Shown: one piece after another, positions 34,486 through 46,640 of the stretch
How the letters are laid out: every line of letters starts with the position of its first letter
How positions within the stretch are numbered: the first letter of the stretch is position 1
Assembly (NCBI GenBank): GCA_023376005.1
Contig: CM042160.1
Span: 87,891,194-87,955,193, forward strand
Direction: 5' to 3'
Origin: Doryteuthis pealeii
Lineage: Eukaryota; Mollusca; Cephalopoda; Myopsida; Loliginidae
Length of the DNA: 64,000 nt
Translations under genes and position numbers: made by a program
Notes under the pieces: generated by a model
Database searches by the model: none
Told to the model about the DNA's origin: nothing
Seen by the model: only the letters and a program-made list of their open reading frames with translations

Positions 34486-34867
34486 GTGGACTACTATGTG
34501 GGTGGTTGGGATTGGTTGAAGTATTTGTATGCAATATATATATATATAAAAACTACTAAAAATAGCTATGTGTTTATAAGTAGTCTCTAATTGCAACAGT
34601 ATAGTTATTTACTAAGCTTAACTTAGATGTGGCACAAGGCCAGAATTATGGGGTGCCCAATGAGAATCAAACTTGTTAACAATGGCCTGCGAATCTGTGA
34701 GGTGCCATAATTTCAACAGTATAGACTTTGGACCTTCAATGTAACATCAAATTATGAAATTGCCAAAATAAATTTTGAATTTAGTTTGTAGATAAAATTA
34801 TGAATCCTTCATACTGCTAGCCTTGTTCTTCTGATATCATATTAGTCATTTTGGTTGGTTTGTTTTA

Positions 34868-35465
34868 ATGGCATATCAACCCGTCTGAGGTTATGTCATG
34901 CCTAGTGTTTAGGAAGTAATATATGTTGTGTATATATATTTACACTTGTAGTAATTGGTTTTAACAATGTGTTAGCATCATTGGGGATCATGTTGAATGG
35001 TATTGATTAGGTTCATGTCTATATTCTATGAACAATGGGGACCATATGACCTTTAGGCACCCCTTTTGCTATCTCGATTAATAAGCACGTTTTTCATTTA
35101 CACTGTCAAAATTCGGTTGTTAAAAGACGATTTTTAGAGTTTTTTTTTTTTTTAAATTATAAAACTACCCCTAACAAACAACGGGATTTTGACGGTGTAA
35201 ATGGTCTTTATAAATCAAGATTGCAAAAGGGGTGCCTAAAGGTCATATGGTCCAACAATGGGAACATGTATGAGAAACCCTTTGAGTCATTATTATTAAT
35301 ACTAATTGGCATATCAACCCATATGGGGTTATGTCATGCCTAACGGTTAGGAGGTAGTATATGTTGTGTATTTATATTTATACTTTTGTAGTAATTGGTT
35401 TTAACAATGTGTTAGCACCATTGTTTTATGGTATTGATTAAGTTCATGTCTATATTCTATGGTAT
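34868..35465 (+). repeat. Direct duplication of about 170 bp around a MITE
   Basis: 34868-35030 and 35307-35465 share ATATCAACCC, GGTTATGTCATGCCTA, GTAATTGGTTTTAACAATGTG and TTCATGTCTATATTCTATGG; several differences. Confidence 0.75.
35039..35253. mobile_element. MITE, GGACCATATGACC family
   Basis: Ends GGACCATATGACCTTTAGGC and inverse, target duplication AACAATGG (35031-35038, 35254-35261). Arms near 75 bp, 215 bp in all. Confidence 0.85.
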
Positions 35466-36104
35466 AATTTTATTTCCTACAAAAAGAACTCCATGTTTGA
35501 CTTAGTCATTTTGAAGGATATACTGTTATATACCCCATTGTCAGGTATATACATGAGAGAGATGACTCGGTGAGAGAGACACAGACAGACAGAGAGACAG
35601 AGATTTGAGACTTACTGGTTTGTTACTTCTTCCTCTACTGCTTCGGCTATGATCGTCATCTTGTCGTATAGTCTTCTATTTTCTTTACTGCTTCTTCTTG
35701 TCTGCCTGTTTCATCTTTACTTCTAACGTCTTCTTTTCGGGCTACTTTTTTCGTCATGCAATTAACTACAAGATTTTTATTTTCTTGCATGATTTATTTC
35801 TGCCCATGTTCTTCTTCTTCGCACAGGAGAACCAACCTCAGCAAAGCATGTCTACTCTGCTTCCATTTCTGGCTGAAACTGATTTTCTAACTAACTGAAT
35901 CACGTAACATGGGAGATTCCCGCCTCTGGGTTCAGATGGGGTTACTTTTTCCAATGGAAATCCATCCGCCTACGCTTTCAACTCCAACGAACCTATTTCA
36001 AACTAACTACAGGGTCTTGTGTAGCATAATGATGGTCACGGTACAAGAACGGTGTCTGTCGTATATGCCAACTCAAGTTGTTGTCGTTAGTAGTAGAAAT
36101 AGTC

Positions 36105-36572
36105 ATTAGTTCAGAAAGAACATACACAGGTTGTAGTTACAAGGATTGTTTATTACTTTGACACACGTGGGTTCTTTTTCAGAGAGAAGGAAAGGTAAAA
36201 AGAGAGAGGATACGGTCAAATTATTCTATCTTCTAACATAGTATCATTTTCTTTGCTGCTGTCCCAGACCCATACGGGGAACCAACCAATATGTCTGCTC
36301 TCACCAGAGCCCAGCCCAACCCAAAAAGGGGCAGATTTTCTTCTCTCCTGTTTCTCATTCTGGTGTCACATCCATTTCTGGTCAAAGCCCGGAACTTCCG
36401 TTTTTATTTTTAAATCTATTTCCGGGGTCATTCTTCGGTCAAATTGCTGGCACAAAGGTTAAAATTTGGAAGAGTAAACACTTCCAAATTTTAACCTTTT
36501 GTTCTTATTTCTTCTTCCTCTATTTCCCTGTCAATCCCCAAATTCTCCATAGACCATAATGATTACGCTAAA
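36105..36572 (-). mobile_element. Family L repeat, LTR-like
   Basis: Inverted relative of 62464-63060: minus strand shares AATTTGGGGATTGA, GAAGAAGAAATAAGAAC, TTAAAATTTGGAAG and CGGAAGTTCC. 35520-36100 before it holds GAGA-rich and unassigned DNA. Confidence 0.5.
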
Positions 36573-36656
36573 CTTGTCAATAATTTATGTTACCACAAAT
36601 TATGTAACAATACATCGGTCCTTATGTAGCTGGAGTTGAAAGATTGCACTGTTATT

Positions 36657-37170
36657 GGTAATCCTTAACTATTTCCTCGTAAATTCCTACCATAAAATAA
36701 ACTGAACCCTCATTTTATGTCCGTGTTTTTGCAATAATGTTTTATTTTTCTTGCACCCGTTATTTTGCAATACAGAATATATTCTCTTTATTTATTTTAA
36801 TATTCACTTCAATATGTATATATACTAAAAGTTTTTATTTTGTGAGAATGGTTAGTTTTAAAGTGGGGCTTGTTTTACAATTTAGGCATAAATTGGATCC
36901 TCTATTTATGACCGTAATTTTGCTTTTTCGTCGACGATGATTAAAATGTTTTTATTTTAGAGTACCAAAGCCAAAAAAAAAAAAGAAAAGAAATAACAAC
37001 AAAAGGAGCCCCCACTTTAAAACTAACCATTCTCATAAAATAAAAACTTAAAAAATATACACATTGAAGTGAATATTAGAATAAATAAAATATATTTAGT
37101 ATTGTAAAATAACGGGTGCAAGAAAAATAAAGCATTTATTGCAAAAACACGGACATAAAATGAGGGTTCA
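36657..37170. mobile_element. MITE family B2, right end truncated
   Basis: GGTAATCCTTAACTATTTCC start; the opposite end stops at GAGGGTTCA. Internal GTTAGTTTTAAAGTGGGG is inverted with TTTAAAACTAACC. 37171-37810 is AT-rich and unassigned. Confidence 0.75.
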
Positions 37171-37815
37171 AAGAAAGTTTACCACAAGATTATTCAACAT
37201 TTTCATTTTAATACTGCATGTATACACATATATAGTATTAATTTAAATAAATAACATCACTTTGAACTTAAAAATACCTTTTTGAATACTTGATATATTG
37301 TATTACATACAAGAAATAGAATACCTATTTATATCAATTTAAAAAAAAAACAAAGCCTGTCCGGCTGGCGTGTAATGATATGTTTTGTTAACGTTTTAAT
37401 ATATAATTAATATATTGTAAGTTTGTTTTTTTCCAAAACTGAATGTTTGACAAAAAATCCTGACGGTTAACCATCATGTAAATATCACTTATTATATATT
37501 AAAATAGTTCTATCTTCTCTTGAGGATATAGTGTTTTTATTTTGCTTAGCTTATACTTTTTGAAGGAACTTGTGTCAACTTTCGTTGGTAGTAGTTTTGC
37601 TTCCAAAAGTTGAAAAAAAAAAAACAAAACAACCTCCACGATATAGTATAAAGTGTCTACTAATTAAGTGTTCAATTTAAAGAATATTGATAAAGATTAT
37701 CCTCTTTGATTTTGCAATGCAAACCAACGACTAAAATTTCGGTTTGAAAAAATGTTCTTGTTTTTTTTTAGGCTGTTCAAAGCAAAATACGGTTTTAAAT
37801 CACTGTAAAAAAAAT

Positions 37816-37878
37816 AATTCAGTGGATTACATGGAAATTCAGTGGATTACATGGAAATTCAGTGGATTACATGGAAAT
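37816..37878 (+). repeat. Tandem repeat, three perfect 20-bp units
   Basis: Unit ATTCAGTGGATTACATGGAA three times. Confidence 0.95.
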
Positions 37879-38042
37879 GACATATTTAGAAAGATTTTCT
37901 TTCCAATCATATAAATATTTTTAAGATTGGATCAGAAATACTCGAGAAATTGCAAATTAAATTGATTAAGGTCGCAAATTTGTCAATGTCCATCGATTTC
38001 AGCTAACTGTATGCAATACTAGTCATATTGGTTACTCCAACC

Positions 38043-38731
38043 AGTAATCCTTAACTTGTTCCTTGTAAATTCCTACCATAAAATAAAATGAACCCTCATT
38101 TTATGTCCGTGTTTTTGCAATAAATGTTTTATTTTTCTTGCACCCGTTATTTTACAATACTAAATATATTTTCTTTCTTTATTTTAATATTCACTTCAAT
38201 GTGTATATTCTAAAAGTTTTTATTTTATGAGAATGGTTAGTTTTAAAGTGGGGGTTCGTTTTACACTTCAACTTTTTACTCGTAAATTCCTACCATAAAA
38301 TTAGGCTTGGCTCGGATAATGCCCAAGCCTAATTTTATGTAGGAATTTATGAGTAAAAAGTTGAAGATTACCTTTTGTTGTTGTTGTTATTTCTTTTCTT
38401 TTTTTGGGGGGGGGGCTTTGGTACTCTAAAATAAAACTGTCAGATTTTAATTGTCGACGAAAAAACAAAATTACGGTCATAAAAGGAGGATCCAATTTAT
38501 GTAAATTATTATTGTAAAACGAGCCCCCACTTTAAAACTAACCATTCTCACAAAATAAAAACTTTTAGAATATACACATTGAAGTGAATATTAAAATAAA
38601 TAAAATATATTCAGTATTGTAAAAGAATGGGTGCAAGAAAAATAAAACATTTATTGCAAAAACACGGACATAAAATGAGGGTTCAGTTTATTTTATGGTA
38701 GGAATTTACAAGGAAATAGTTAAGGATTACC
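38043..38731. mobile_element. MITE family B2, full length
   Basis: Target duplication CTCCAACC (38035-38042, 38732-38739). At 38282-38372 an inner palindrome repeats the GTAAATTCCTACC end around AAGCCTAATTTTATG, probably another short element inside. Confidence 0.85.
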
Positions 38732-38848
38732 CTCCAACCCATCCCCCACATTGAAAATTTGCAATTTCTATGACTAGTGTTTTTTTTTTGGAGATTGACC
38801 CCCATAACCATTTATAGGGATTAGTATATTTCCTTTTAATCATTGAAC

Positions 38849-38955
38849 ACCTCAAGCCCTAGCACCTATATGATTTTCCCAACACTATTGCCCTTATGGC
38901 AAGCATTAAATGACCCACTGAGGTTGATATGCCGTAAAACAAAACAAACCAAACC
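38849..38955 (+). mobile_element. Family B, internally deleted
   Basis: CCTAGCACCTATATGAT ... CCTTATGGCAAG is joined directly to the hairpin tail, skipping about 250 bp. Confidence 0.7.
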
Positions 38956-39077
38956 TTTTAATCAAAAGGGCTCCCAAAATCCGCTGGAATTTTTTCTCTT
39001 TGATTTATGAAAATGAAAGATAATTGACAAGATATGATGGCTATTCACTAAATTTCAACAAATTTCCATAATATTAA

Positions 39078-39642
39078 CTGCCCTGTTGGCTGGGATGTTA
39101 GAATGCACCGACAAGACCTCTTGTTGGCCGTGGGTGGCGACCCGTGATGCTTAAGGATAGAACCTAGGTGGATGAGCATTCAATTACATGCAATATTCCA
39201 CTTTAAGCTTTTCTTGGGCTAGTCGGGCGGTCGGAGAGATCCCCCTCCGATCAATTGGCTGGCCACGTCAAGCCCTAGAACCTATATGATTGCCCCAACC
39301 CTATTGCCCTTATGGCAAGCCCCAACCCCTTTTTATCATATGGGTGCTAGTAGGCGGTGGCTGCGGGTCTACATGTCCTGGGAATGACGTTAAACTCTAT
39401 CTGATGGTGAGGTTCCAGTTCTGGAGGTTTAAGGAATGTGGAGCACATCTTCATCACCATTGCTCCCTGGTCCACTCTGACCCGGAGTGGTAGTACCTGT
39501 TAGGGTCCCATCTATGGGTTGAATAGAAAAACATGAGTTTATAAACAAAATTGTATTATGCATTAAGAATGAATTTATTTCACTTTTTCGGCATTAAATG
39601 ACCCACCGAGGTTGATATGCTGTAAAACAAACCGGACCAAAC
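39078..39642 (+). mobile_element. Family B retroposon, full length
   Basis: Target duplication CATAATATTAA (39067-39077, 39643-39653). Part of the 5' control region is shortened. Confidence 0.85.
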
Positions 39643-39920
39643 CATAATATTAAGACCCCCTAATGAAGGTTACACATCCTTCTGGTGAGGTTTGGAAGCT
39701 GATATCTTGAGTATTCGAGCCTCTATTATCAGGTGTTTTTTCTATTAATTATAAACATAAATTAACAAAAAAATGACCTCTTTTCTATTGTAAAATTTAG
39801 CTAATTAATACATTTTATCTATGGAAAAATATCACTAGAATTATGGTAACGAGAATTATTAGTTAACTAGCTGAAAAGCTACCCTAACAAGTGGCAATTA
39901 AGCTACTATAAAACAGCATA

Positions 39921-40228
39921 GCTCACATGACTTTCGGAAACATTTTTCATGCTCAGAGTTGCCGAGGCATGGAATAAACTGCCTGCATCCGTTGTAGGCT
40001 GCCGAAACACTGCATCTTTCAAAGCCTCCATGCTTCCTGTAATCCGCCAACACTATACCTGATACCCCCATCCACACACATATGGACGCACGTGCACATA
40101 TACATGTATATTATTAATGTATGTTGTTCATGTTCCTGACACTAATACATCATTCCATGTACCAGATATGAGACTTTGATGAGTTGTGGTGCACCTGAGC
40201 ACTGTACACAATAAATTTTATTATGATT
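39921..40228 (+). pseudogene. LINE 3' end, third copy
   Basis: One T fewer in the CATTTTT run than at 13.07 kb, shifting the frame; otherwise the same GCTGCCGAAACACTGCATC ... CCAACACTATACCTGA and AATAAATTTTATTA end. Confidence 0.7.
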
Positions 40229-40251
40229 ATTTGTAATTTTGTTTTTCTGAA

Positions 40252-40640
40252 CTATTAATAATGGAGATTAGGTCTCTATTTGTCTGTAACCGAAACTGTA
40301 TCACTGCTTGTTACATTACCCCAAATCGTCATAACATAGAATAAATACATTCAAAATTTGAGCATGCAACCTTAGACAGTCCTCATTATTTAAAAAAAAT
40401 AGTTTTAATACATGCCTGGTATTATATATAGTTTGTTTTATTTTGATATATATTCAAAATTATCAGAACTAAGTTTCCATTTCAAATTGGTTTATTTTTT
40501 TCCTCCTTTAATAAATTTGATTTTACTTACTCATGGTACAAACTCTCTGACATTGAATTGGGCAATATTTTTCAAAATTAATGTTTACACCACCTGGAGG
40601 GTGATTTAAAAAAAAAAAAAAAAAAAAATTTATTTACTAA
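40252..40640 (+). mobile_element. Helitron family 2, ends eroded
   Basis: ACTATTAATAATGGAGATT start and CACCTGGAGGGTG hairpin; the CTAG end is lost in an A run. Confidence 0.6.
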
Positions 40641-40773
40641 AAATTGTATTGCTTTGCTTTTCAAAAATTCTTTTTAATTTAAAAAAAAATTTTTTTTTTT
40701 TCTAATATGTAATATTGCTTTTTGGCCAAATCTATTGTATGTTATTTTTTTTTTTTTTTTTTTTTTTTTTTAG

Positions 40774-42473
40774 TTCTCTGTATTCTATTTAAGATGAAGC
40801 CAAAATGGCTGACACTGTGAATGAAGACGGCTTCAGGTTTGGAATGTCTGCAACTGGAAGAGATACAGCTGCTGCTGCTGCAACAAGATCACATGATGAA
40901 GATTATGAGCCCCTCAAAAACTGGCCCTTGTTTGGCCACTTACCTACAGTCAACCCTCCTGTGATCGATCCTTACAGTTGGCATCACGTGGATCGTGTGC
41001 CTCCAGGTTCTGTCCAACCAAACCTTGGTTTCCCCTATCCTCTTACCCCGGCCCCCCCAGAGATGTACAGCTATATTAATCATCTCAGTAGCAGTGAAGA
41101 ATTGCCTCAGGAAGAAATTCAAGCCATTCTTGGTCAGTCGCTCAGCGGCAGTGTTGATGCATTGCCACGAGCCAAGGATTGCGTTACTGATTCGTCGTCA
41201 TTTCGTTGTAACAAGACCGCCATTGGGAGTGAGCGGAAGTCTGCTGAGGCCAGTCGAGCCCATCGCCTTAAAATGCAAAGAGAGGAGTTAATGGACGCCA
41301 ATTCTGACAAGCCGTACGGTCCGTTTATGTATTCCAGGCTTCTTGAGAGTCCAAGTGCTTTTGAAGATCAAAGCCTTAACCTGCCATCGTCCTCTTCATC
41401 GTCCTCGAAACCCACTTATTCCGAGATCGCCAAGCTGTCCAAAGAGAAGAAAGTAGTCAGCAATCATACTGCATCTCCCAAAGATGATATAGAGAATTTT
41501 CAGAAGAAGGCGTCACCCCACGACAGTTCGATCAAGTCTCCTTCCCATAAGCCAAGGCGTGTGAATTCTAGCCGTAAAAAACAGAAGAATCTTTCAGCTC
41601 CGATATTGAGCCACAGTGCACCGGTTGTCTCTCCAGACTCAAAGTATGGCTTAGACAAATTTGAGCAGACGGATAACAAAAAGGAAGACTGGTCCCAGGG
41701 TATTAACAGCGGGCTTGCTAGCAACCCTTCTGTTTACGCTTTCTCTGATGCTAGTATACCTGTATCGGAGCGCAAAGAAAGTTCTGGGAGTGTTAGCAGT
41801 TCCTTCAGTGGTATTGAGGATGTTCCTCTTTTGGCCAATTCACGTAATTCAGCAGCAGCGACGGCGGCAGCAGGAACTAGCCAGCCAAAGCTGGCGCCAC
41901 GCTCTTGTCTTTTGAATGCAGGGGAGCCAAGTGTGCCTTTAAACTCTCCAAAGAAAAAGGACAACAAAAAAGAGAAAGCCCAGGAAGTTCGAAAAACCTT
42001 ACCAAGCAAGAAAGCTGCCAAAAGCAAGCAGCACGCATCTGGCGCTGAAAAGGCGGCTAATTCTTCACCGATTCTAAATAACGGAATTCCAGCTCCTCCG
42101 ACTGCAAAGACCCATTACGGAACCCACAAACAATCTTCAGGCTATATTATCAATGACCTTCGTGAGTTTAAGAAATGGACTAATGCTTCCACCAATCCAA
42201 CGATGGCATCTAGCTATCGAGACACTAACTATAAAAACAACGATATTGATGATTGTTGTAATAGTAACAGTACTAGTTGTAGTAGTACTACTAGTAATAA
42301 CAATAGTGGAGGAGGAGGAGGAGGAGGAGGCAGTAGCAACAGTGGCTTTTATAAAAATGTTTCTACTTCCTCCCAGATGTCTGGCATGTCTAATAAGATG
42401 AAAAATCAGGATCGAGGATCTAACCATAGGCACCATTCCAGATTTCTCTTTGGCATTGAACGTGCTACTTTGG
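40774..42473 (+). CDS. DNAJC14: DNAJC14-like gene, large N-terminal coding exon
   Basis: The exon follows a long poly-T tract ending in TAG (acceptor at 40771-40773) and ends at a strong GTAAGT donor (42474). Translation starts at ATG 40805 in good context (CCAAAATGG); an in-frame TAA at 40790-40792 excludes a longer reading frame within this exon. It encodes 556 codons plus one base. The protein is low-complexity and probably disordered: an Ala run near residue 22, Ser run near 194-201, many Lys/Ser/Pro blocks, and a Gly run near 502-509. I recognise no domain in this exon. Composition and codon use are clearly coding against the AT-rich surroundings. The DNAJC14 assignment rests only on the two downstream exons (membrane helix, then GLDENIKLPST). 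Role by family: an ER membrane J-domain co-chaperone. The gene is certain, its name only moderately so. Confidence 0.8.
40794..40820 (+). promoter_or_regulatory. Short uORF overlapping the main start codon
   Basis: An ATG at 40794, eleven bases before the main ATG, opens an eight-codon frame (MKPKWLTL) that stops at 40818-40820, inside the main coding sequence. An overlapping uORF of this kind usually lowers initiation at the main start. It matters only if 40774 is a true acceptor, so that this ATG is retained in the mRNA. Confidence 0.5.
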
Positions 42474-42608
42474 GTAAGTTAACTTTTTTTTTTTTTTTTT
42501 TTTTTTTTAAGATATAGAAGACAAGCTTATATAAAAAGAATAAATTTACTGGATATTTTTATTTTTTTAATTTTTTTTTTTTTTTAATTTTTTATATTTT
42601 TTTATTCT

Positions 42609-42648
<40 letters not shown>

Positions 42649-42842
42649 AAAATGAAAAAAAAATTTTTTTAGAAATTTTTATTTTTTTTAAGCATGAAAA
42701 TAAACTAAATATTGAAATAAGAAAATATTCAAAAGTACAGCTAACTTTTTGGTTTGGATTATTTATTTGAATGACACTAGTCTAAAGTTTAAAAATTTTT
42801 TTTTTTTAATCACAACTGGTATTGCAATATAAGTAAGTAAAG

Positions 42843-43158
42843 TAAAGTCCTCGGAGTGGTCGAAAGACTGTATCAGCCAATCAGCGAGGGAGTCTATTTC
42901 CTTTTCACTAGTGCTAGACCAGATGGAGTTAATGGACGCCAATTCTGACAAGCCGTACGGTCCGTTTATGTATTTCAGGCTTGAGAGTTCAAGTGCTTTT
43001 GAAGAGCAAAGCCCTAACTTGCCACTGAGGTGGAGCACCACACCTACCATCATCTCCTTACTTTACTGTGCTACTCATATGTTGAGTTGGCGAGGGCCGG
43101 TATCAAACTAGGAACCTTGTGGTTTCTGCCAAACACTCTACCAACTGAGCTAACCCGG
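42843..43158 (-). mobile_element. SINE family A carrying a captured exon fragment
   Basis: Minus-strand SINE: head 43025-43158, 3' part 42843-42924. Between them, where intact copies have about 17-19 bp, lies 42925-43024, a copy of exon bases 41284-41386. Confidence 0.85.
42925..43024 (+). pseudogene. Exon fragment copy (100 bp) of the 40.8-kb exon
   Basis: Matches 41284-41386 with about five substitutions and one 3-bp deletion. The reading frame stays open (ELMDANSDKPYGPFMYFRLE). Orientation is the same as the gene, in its next intron. No splice sites flank it closely. Confidence 0.9.
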
Positions 43159-43423
43159 ACCTATTCTGGATTTTTTTTTTTTTTTTTTTTTTTTCATGAA
43201 AAGATAATAAAAACTAAAAATTGAAATAAGTGAATAATCAAAAGTACAGCTTATTTATTTGAATGAGACTAGTCTAAAATTTTTTTTAAAAATTTTTAAT
43301 TTTTTTATCACAACTGGTATTGCAATATAAATTGAGATATGAATATGAGACAAGGTTATATAAAAATTAAATGTACTGGAATTTTAAAAAATTTAAAAAA
43401 AAAATTTGTTTAAATTTTTTTTT

Positions 43424-43780
43424 TTATAGCTTAGTAGAACATTCACCTGGTAACCACAAGGTTCCTGGTTCAATATTGGCCCCTCACCAGTTCGGCATAT
43501 GAGTAACTGTTGTGGGGTTTTAAGGGTCAAAAATAAGTCAAACGACTAGTAACAATGTATACAAATATATTGAATAAAAGGAGTAGAGATTTACAGCAAA
43601 GAAAGTGAAGATTGTGTCTGACCAATACAGTTACGAGCTGACTCGCATTTGCTTCATCTCAAGCCACAATTGTTCCTATTACTTATAGTAGCCGTCGGCG
43701 CATTCCATTTATGTCAATAGGTTATATCACCTATAACAATAACATAGGGATCTGTGCAGTAAAGAATCATATATCATTAA
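43424..43780 (+). mobile_element. SINE family A split by a solo LTR
   Basis: 43424-43507 is the head (GTAACCACAAGGTTCCTGG); the body resumes at 43739 (ATAGGGATCTGTGCAGTAAAG). Confidence 0.75.
43508..43738 (+). mobile_element. Solo LTR, 231 bp
   Basis: TGTTGTGG ... CTATAACA inside a SINE, flanked by GTAAC and ATAAC (5-bp duplication with one change). No internal sequence remains. Confidence 0.7.
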
Positions 43781-43914
43781 AAAAAACTCCAAATAAATCA
43801 ACTCTACCCTTTGGTCATCTTAGTGGAATAACCAATATAGAAAGAAAACTGAATTCAAATCCTCAACCAACATGATGTGGACCAGTGTGATAGGTTTAAG
43901 GCCCATTACCCCCC

Positions 43915-44509
43915 TGCCTTGTCGGCTGGTGCATTAGAATGCACCGACTGCACCTCTGCAGAGGGGTAAAACTCCCCCAATGGGGCCACCTGTTGGCCGT
44001 AGGTGGCAACCCATGATGCTTAAGGATAAAGCCCAGGTGGATGAGCAGTTCATAACATGCAATACTCCACTTTGGCCCTATCTTGGGCTAGACGGGCGGT
44101 CGGAGAGGCCCCCTCCGATCAATCGGCTGGTCACGTCAAGCCCTAGCACCTATATGATTGCCCCAACCCTATTGCCCTTATGGCAAGCCCCAACCCCTTT
44201 TTATCATATGGGTGCTAGAAGGTGGTGACTGAGGGTCTACATGTCCTAGTAATGACGTTAAACTCTATCTGATGGTGAGGTTCCAGTTTTGGAGGTTTGG
44301 GGAATGTAGAGCACCCTTTCATCACCATTGCTTCCTGGTCCACTCTGACCCGGAGTGGTAGTACCTGTTAGGGTCCCATCTATGGGTTAAATAGAAAAAC
44401 ATGAGTTGATAAACAAAATTGTATTATGCATTAAGAATGAATTTATTTTACTTTATCAGCATTAAATGACCCACTGAGGTTGATATGCCGTAAAACAAAC
44501 CAAACCAAT
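43915..44509 (+). mobile_element. Family B retroposon, full length
   Basis: Perfect target duplication CATTACCCCCC (43904-43914, 44510-44520); the best reference copy of the family in the window. Confidence 0.9.
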
Positions 44510-44555
44510 CATTACCCCCCATGTCTTAAAGACTTTCAGTTCTAAGAAAGGCTGA

Positions 44556-45011
44556 TGGGATGGGTGTTCTCTCCTGAGACAGCGTCGTCTCCGATGGCTG
44601 GGCCATGTCCGCCAGATGGATGATGGAAGAATCCCGAAGGACATCCTCTATGCAGGGCTTTCGTCTGGTAAGAGACAGATTGGTCGCTCCCGGCTGTGTT
44701 TCAAGGATGTCTGCAAGAATGATCTCAGGTGCTTTCGCGTTGCCCCTTCCAACTGGGAAAACTTGACCCAGGACCACCCTCGGTGGTGGCAGGCTCTCTG
44801 TAGAGGACTGTTCATGCCTGAAGTCACCCTGGAGCAACACTATGAAGCTAAGAGGTCCAGAAGAAAGCAGAGGCAACAAAGCACCGGCATATCAACATCT
44901 ACAGGGATAGCCTTCACGTGCGACATCTGTGGTCGAAAATGTTTTTTGAACATTGGACTTCCCAGTCACAGGAGGTGCTGTAACTTCAGGGGCATGAAAA
45001 CTATATTATAG
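44556..45011 (+). pseudogene. LINE ORF2 C-terminal fragment with zinc knuckle
   Basis: Open for 151 codons: LLRQRRLRWLGHVRQMDDGR, KDILYAGLSSGKRQIGR, WENLTQDHPRWWQALCRGL and finally CDICGRKC...HRRCC. 'RRLRWLGHVRQMDDGRIPKD' plus a terminal Cys/His motif is the usual C-terminus of a class of animal non-LTR reverse transcriptases. 5'-truncated; the family B element next to it split the sequence just upstream. Confidence 0.75.
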
Positions 45012-45324
45012 TCTTCCAAGACTGAAATGCCAATATATAATATGTAGCCAGTGGCATATCTACGGAAAATAGTGCCTATGACAAGCACTGGGATTGAACC
45101 CGTCTAAACAGGGCTGTGGAGTTTGAACACAAAACCTTTCACTCCTCTATTTTTGACACCTCTGAGTCCTGTTTATGTAATTACTTTAAATATACGCTCC
45201 TACATTTGGGGCGCTAGTGGTTGTCGTCAGTGATGTAATCTGATTTGATTATGGCCTAAAAATAAATATAAAACCTGAAATTGTTTACATAAAGGGGTTG
45301 TAAGGTTAAAAGTAATATATACTT

Positions 45325-46043
45325 GCAGATAAAACTCCGACAAGGGTTGGTAGACAAAACATTTAATATGGTACATCACATGGATAAACAAGGTACATAA
45401 TACATAGGTGTACATAAACATACATACAAAAGTAAAAGGGAAAAACATAAAAGTACAGAGATGAGACTAAGAATAGTCCATGCTGTATAAATCACTTACA
45501 GTGATTAGTCCGGTGTTGAAGGCCGAAGCCCCAACGAGGAGGGGGTAGACCAGAGTCTGTCTCGTAGGTTGAGCGACAGGAAAAGAGAGGAAGAGATGTT
45601 CAAACCAGCCGCTTAAATATAAACGGCCCCTAGTGGGAACCAGCGAACTAAACGGGCAGACAACTCTCCAGGCAAAATACGAAAGTAACGCCACAGGGTG
45701 AAATCAAAAGCAACCACAGAAATCAATTTCCCAACTGCAAAAGTACACATACAAAGTCTTTCGGCCTGCAACAATATTCTAGCAATTCTCGCACAATCCG
45801 CAAAAGTTCACTCGTCCAGCTCATGCCTCTCATGTTAGGAAGATAAAAATTTAACTTCCGTGGTGTTTGAAGGTAGGCCTTAAATAAGTAACTGCCCTCA
45901 CCAAGATCTTACATCCGGGCTAATCACACTCGGTGCTGCCCGACCCGCGCAAAATTTGCATATTCAACAGGTAGTCTAACTACGAGCCACTCCTCACAAC
46001 GAGGAGGAGGTTGCCAGTTCAATATCTGTAGTCACCCACTACA
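45325..46043 (-). mobile_element. Probable LTR (family J), with purine-rich flank
   Basis: Minus strand: GGGGGGAG directly before TGTAGTGGGTGAC at 46043, like a polypurine tract next to a 3' LTR. It contains CCGTTTATATTTAAGCGGC as TATA region and the homology to 4521-4932. The end near 45310-45330 is approximate. 45013-45310 before it is unassigned. Confidence 0.45.
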
Positions 46044-46204
46044 CTCCCCCCACATGCAGGCCAGACATATATGGACATGCTTAGTTCTTGGAGGTTGGGA
46101 ATCTTCTAGTCCACAAAACCATTAGTTTTTATATAGTTTATTTATAAGGAATGTGCACTATATAACTTTACAGATTGAACTAGGGCCATCTCAAGTATAA
46201 ATCC

Positions 46205-46640
46205 AACTGGTGTTAGTCTGTATTATTTGGACTATTATCCTCATCTTCATTGTTATCCAATTAGACACATAGCCTAGTGGATAAAGGAGTTAGGTTAAGA
46301 CAGTTCTAAGTGACAGTTATCTCTAGACTGCTGGTTCAGTCCTGGTCAGGGGCAGCAGTAACATAGAATAACAATTAACACAGCTTAACACCTGTACCCC
46401 AGCTATGGTTAGCGGAATGAGAACAGTATATCCCCGTGGACTGAATAAAGGGTTAGGTTCAAAGTTCCGTGATGGGTCCCAATTACAACAAGAAGGTTCC
46501 CCGAGTCAGATAAAGTTCCAGAGTCTGACAAGAAATACCTGAAGAAAGCCGGAAGGCACATGGCTGAAATGTTGTACAGATAACAATGAAGATGAGGACA
46601 ATAGTCCGAATAATCCAAATAATACTTATTATCAAGCCTC
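46205..46640. repeat. Family E with tRNA-like SINE head
   Basis: tRNA-like GCCTAGTGGATAAAGGAGTT ... CTGGTTCAGTCCTGG at 46262-46350 (+), inside family E. Confidence 0.65.

Noticed and set aside
40940..42436. Antisense and shifted frames over the large exon
   Set aside because: Shadows of the 556-codon coding frame, created by its codon bias.
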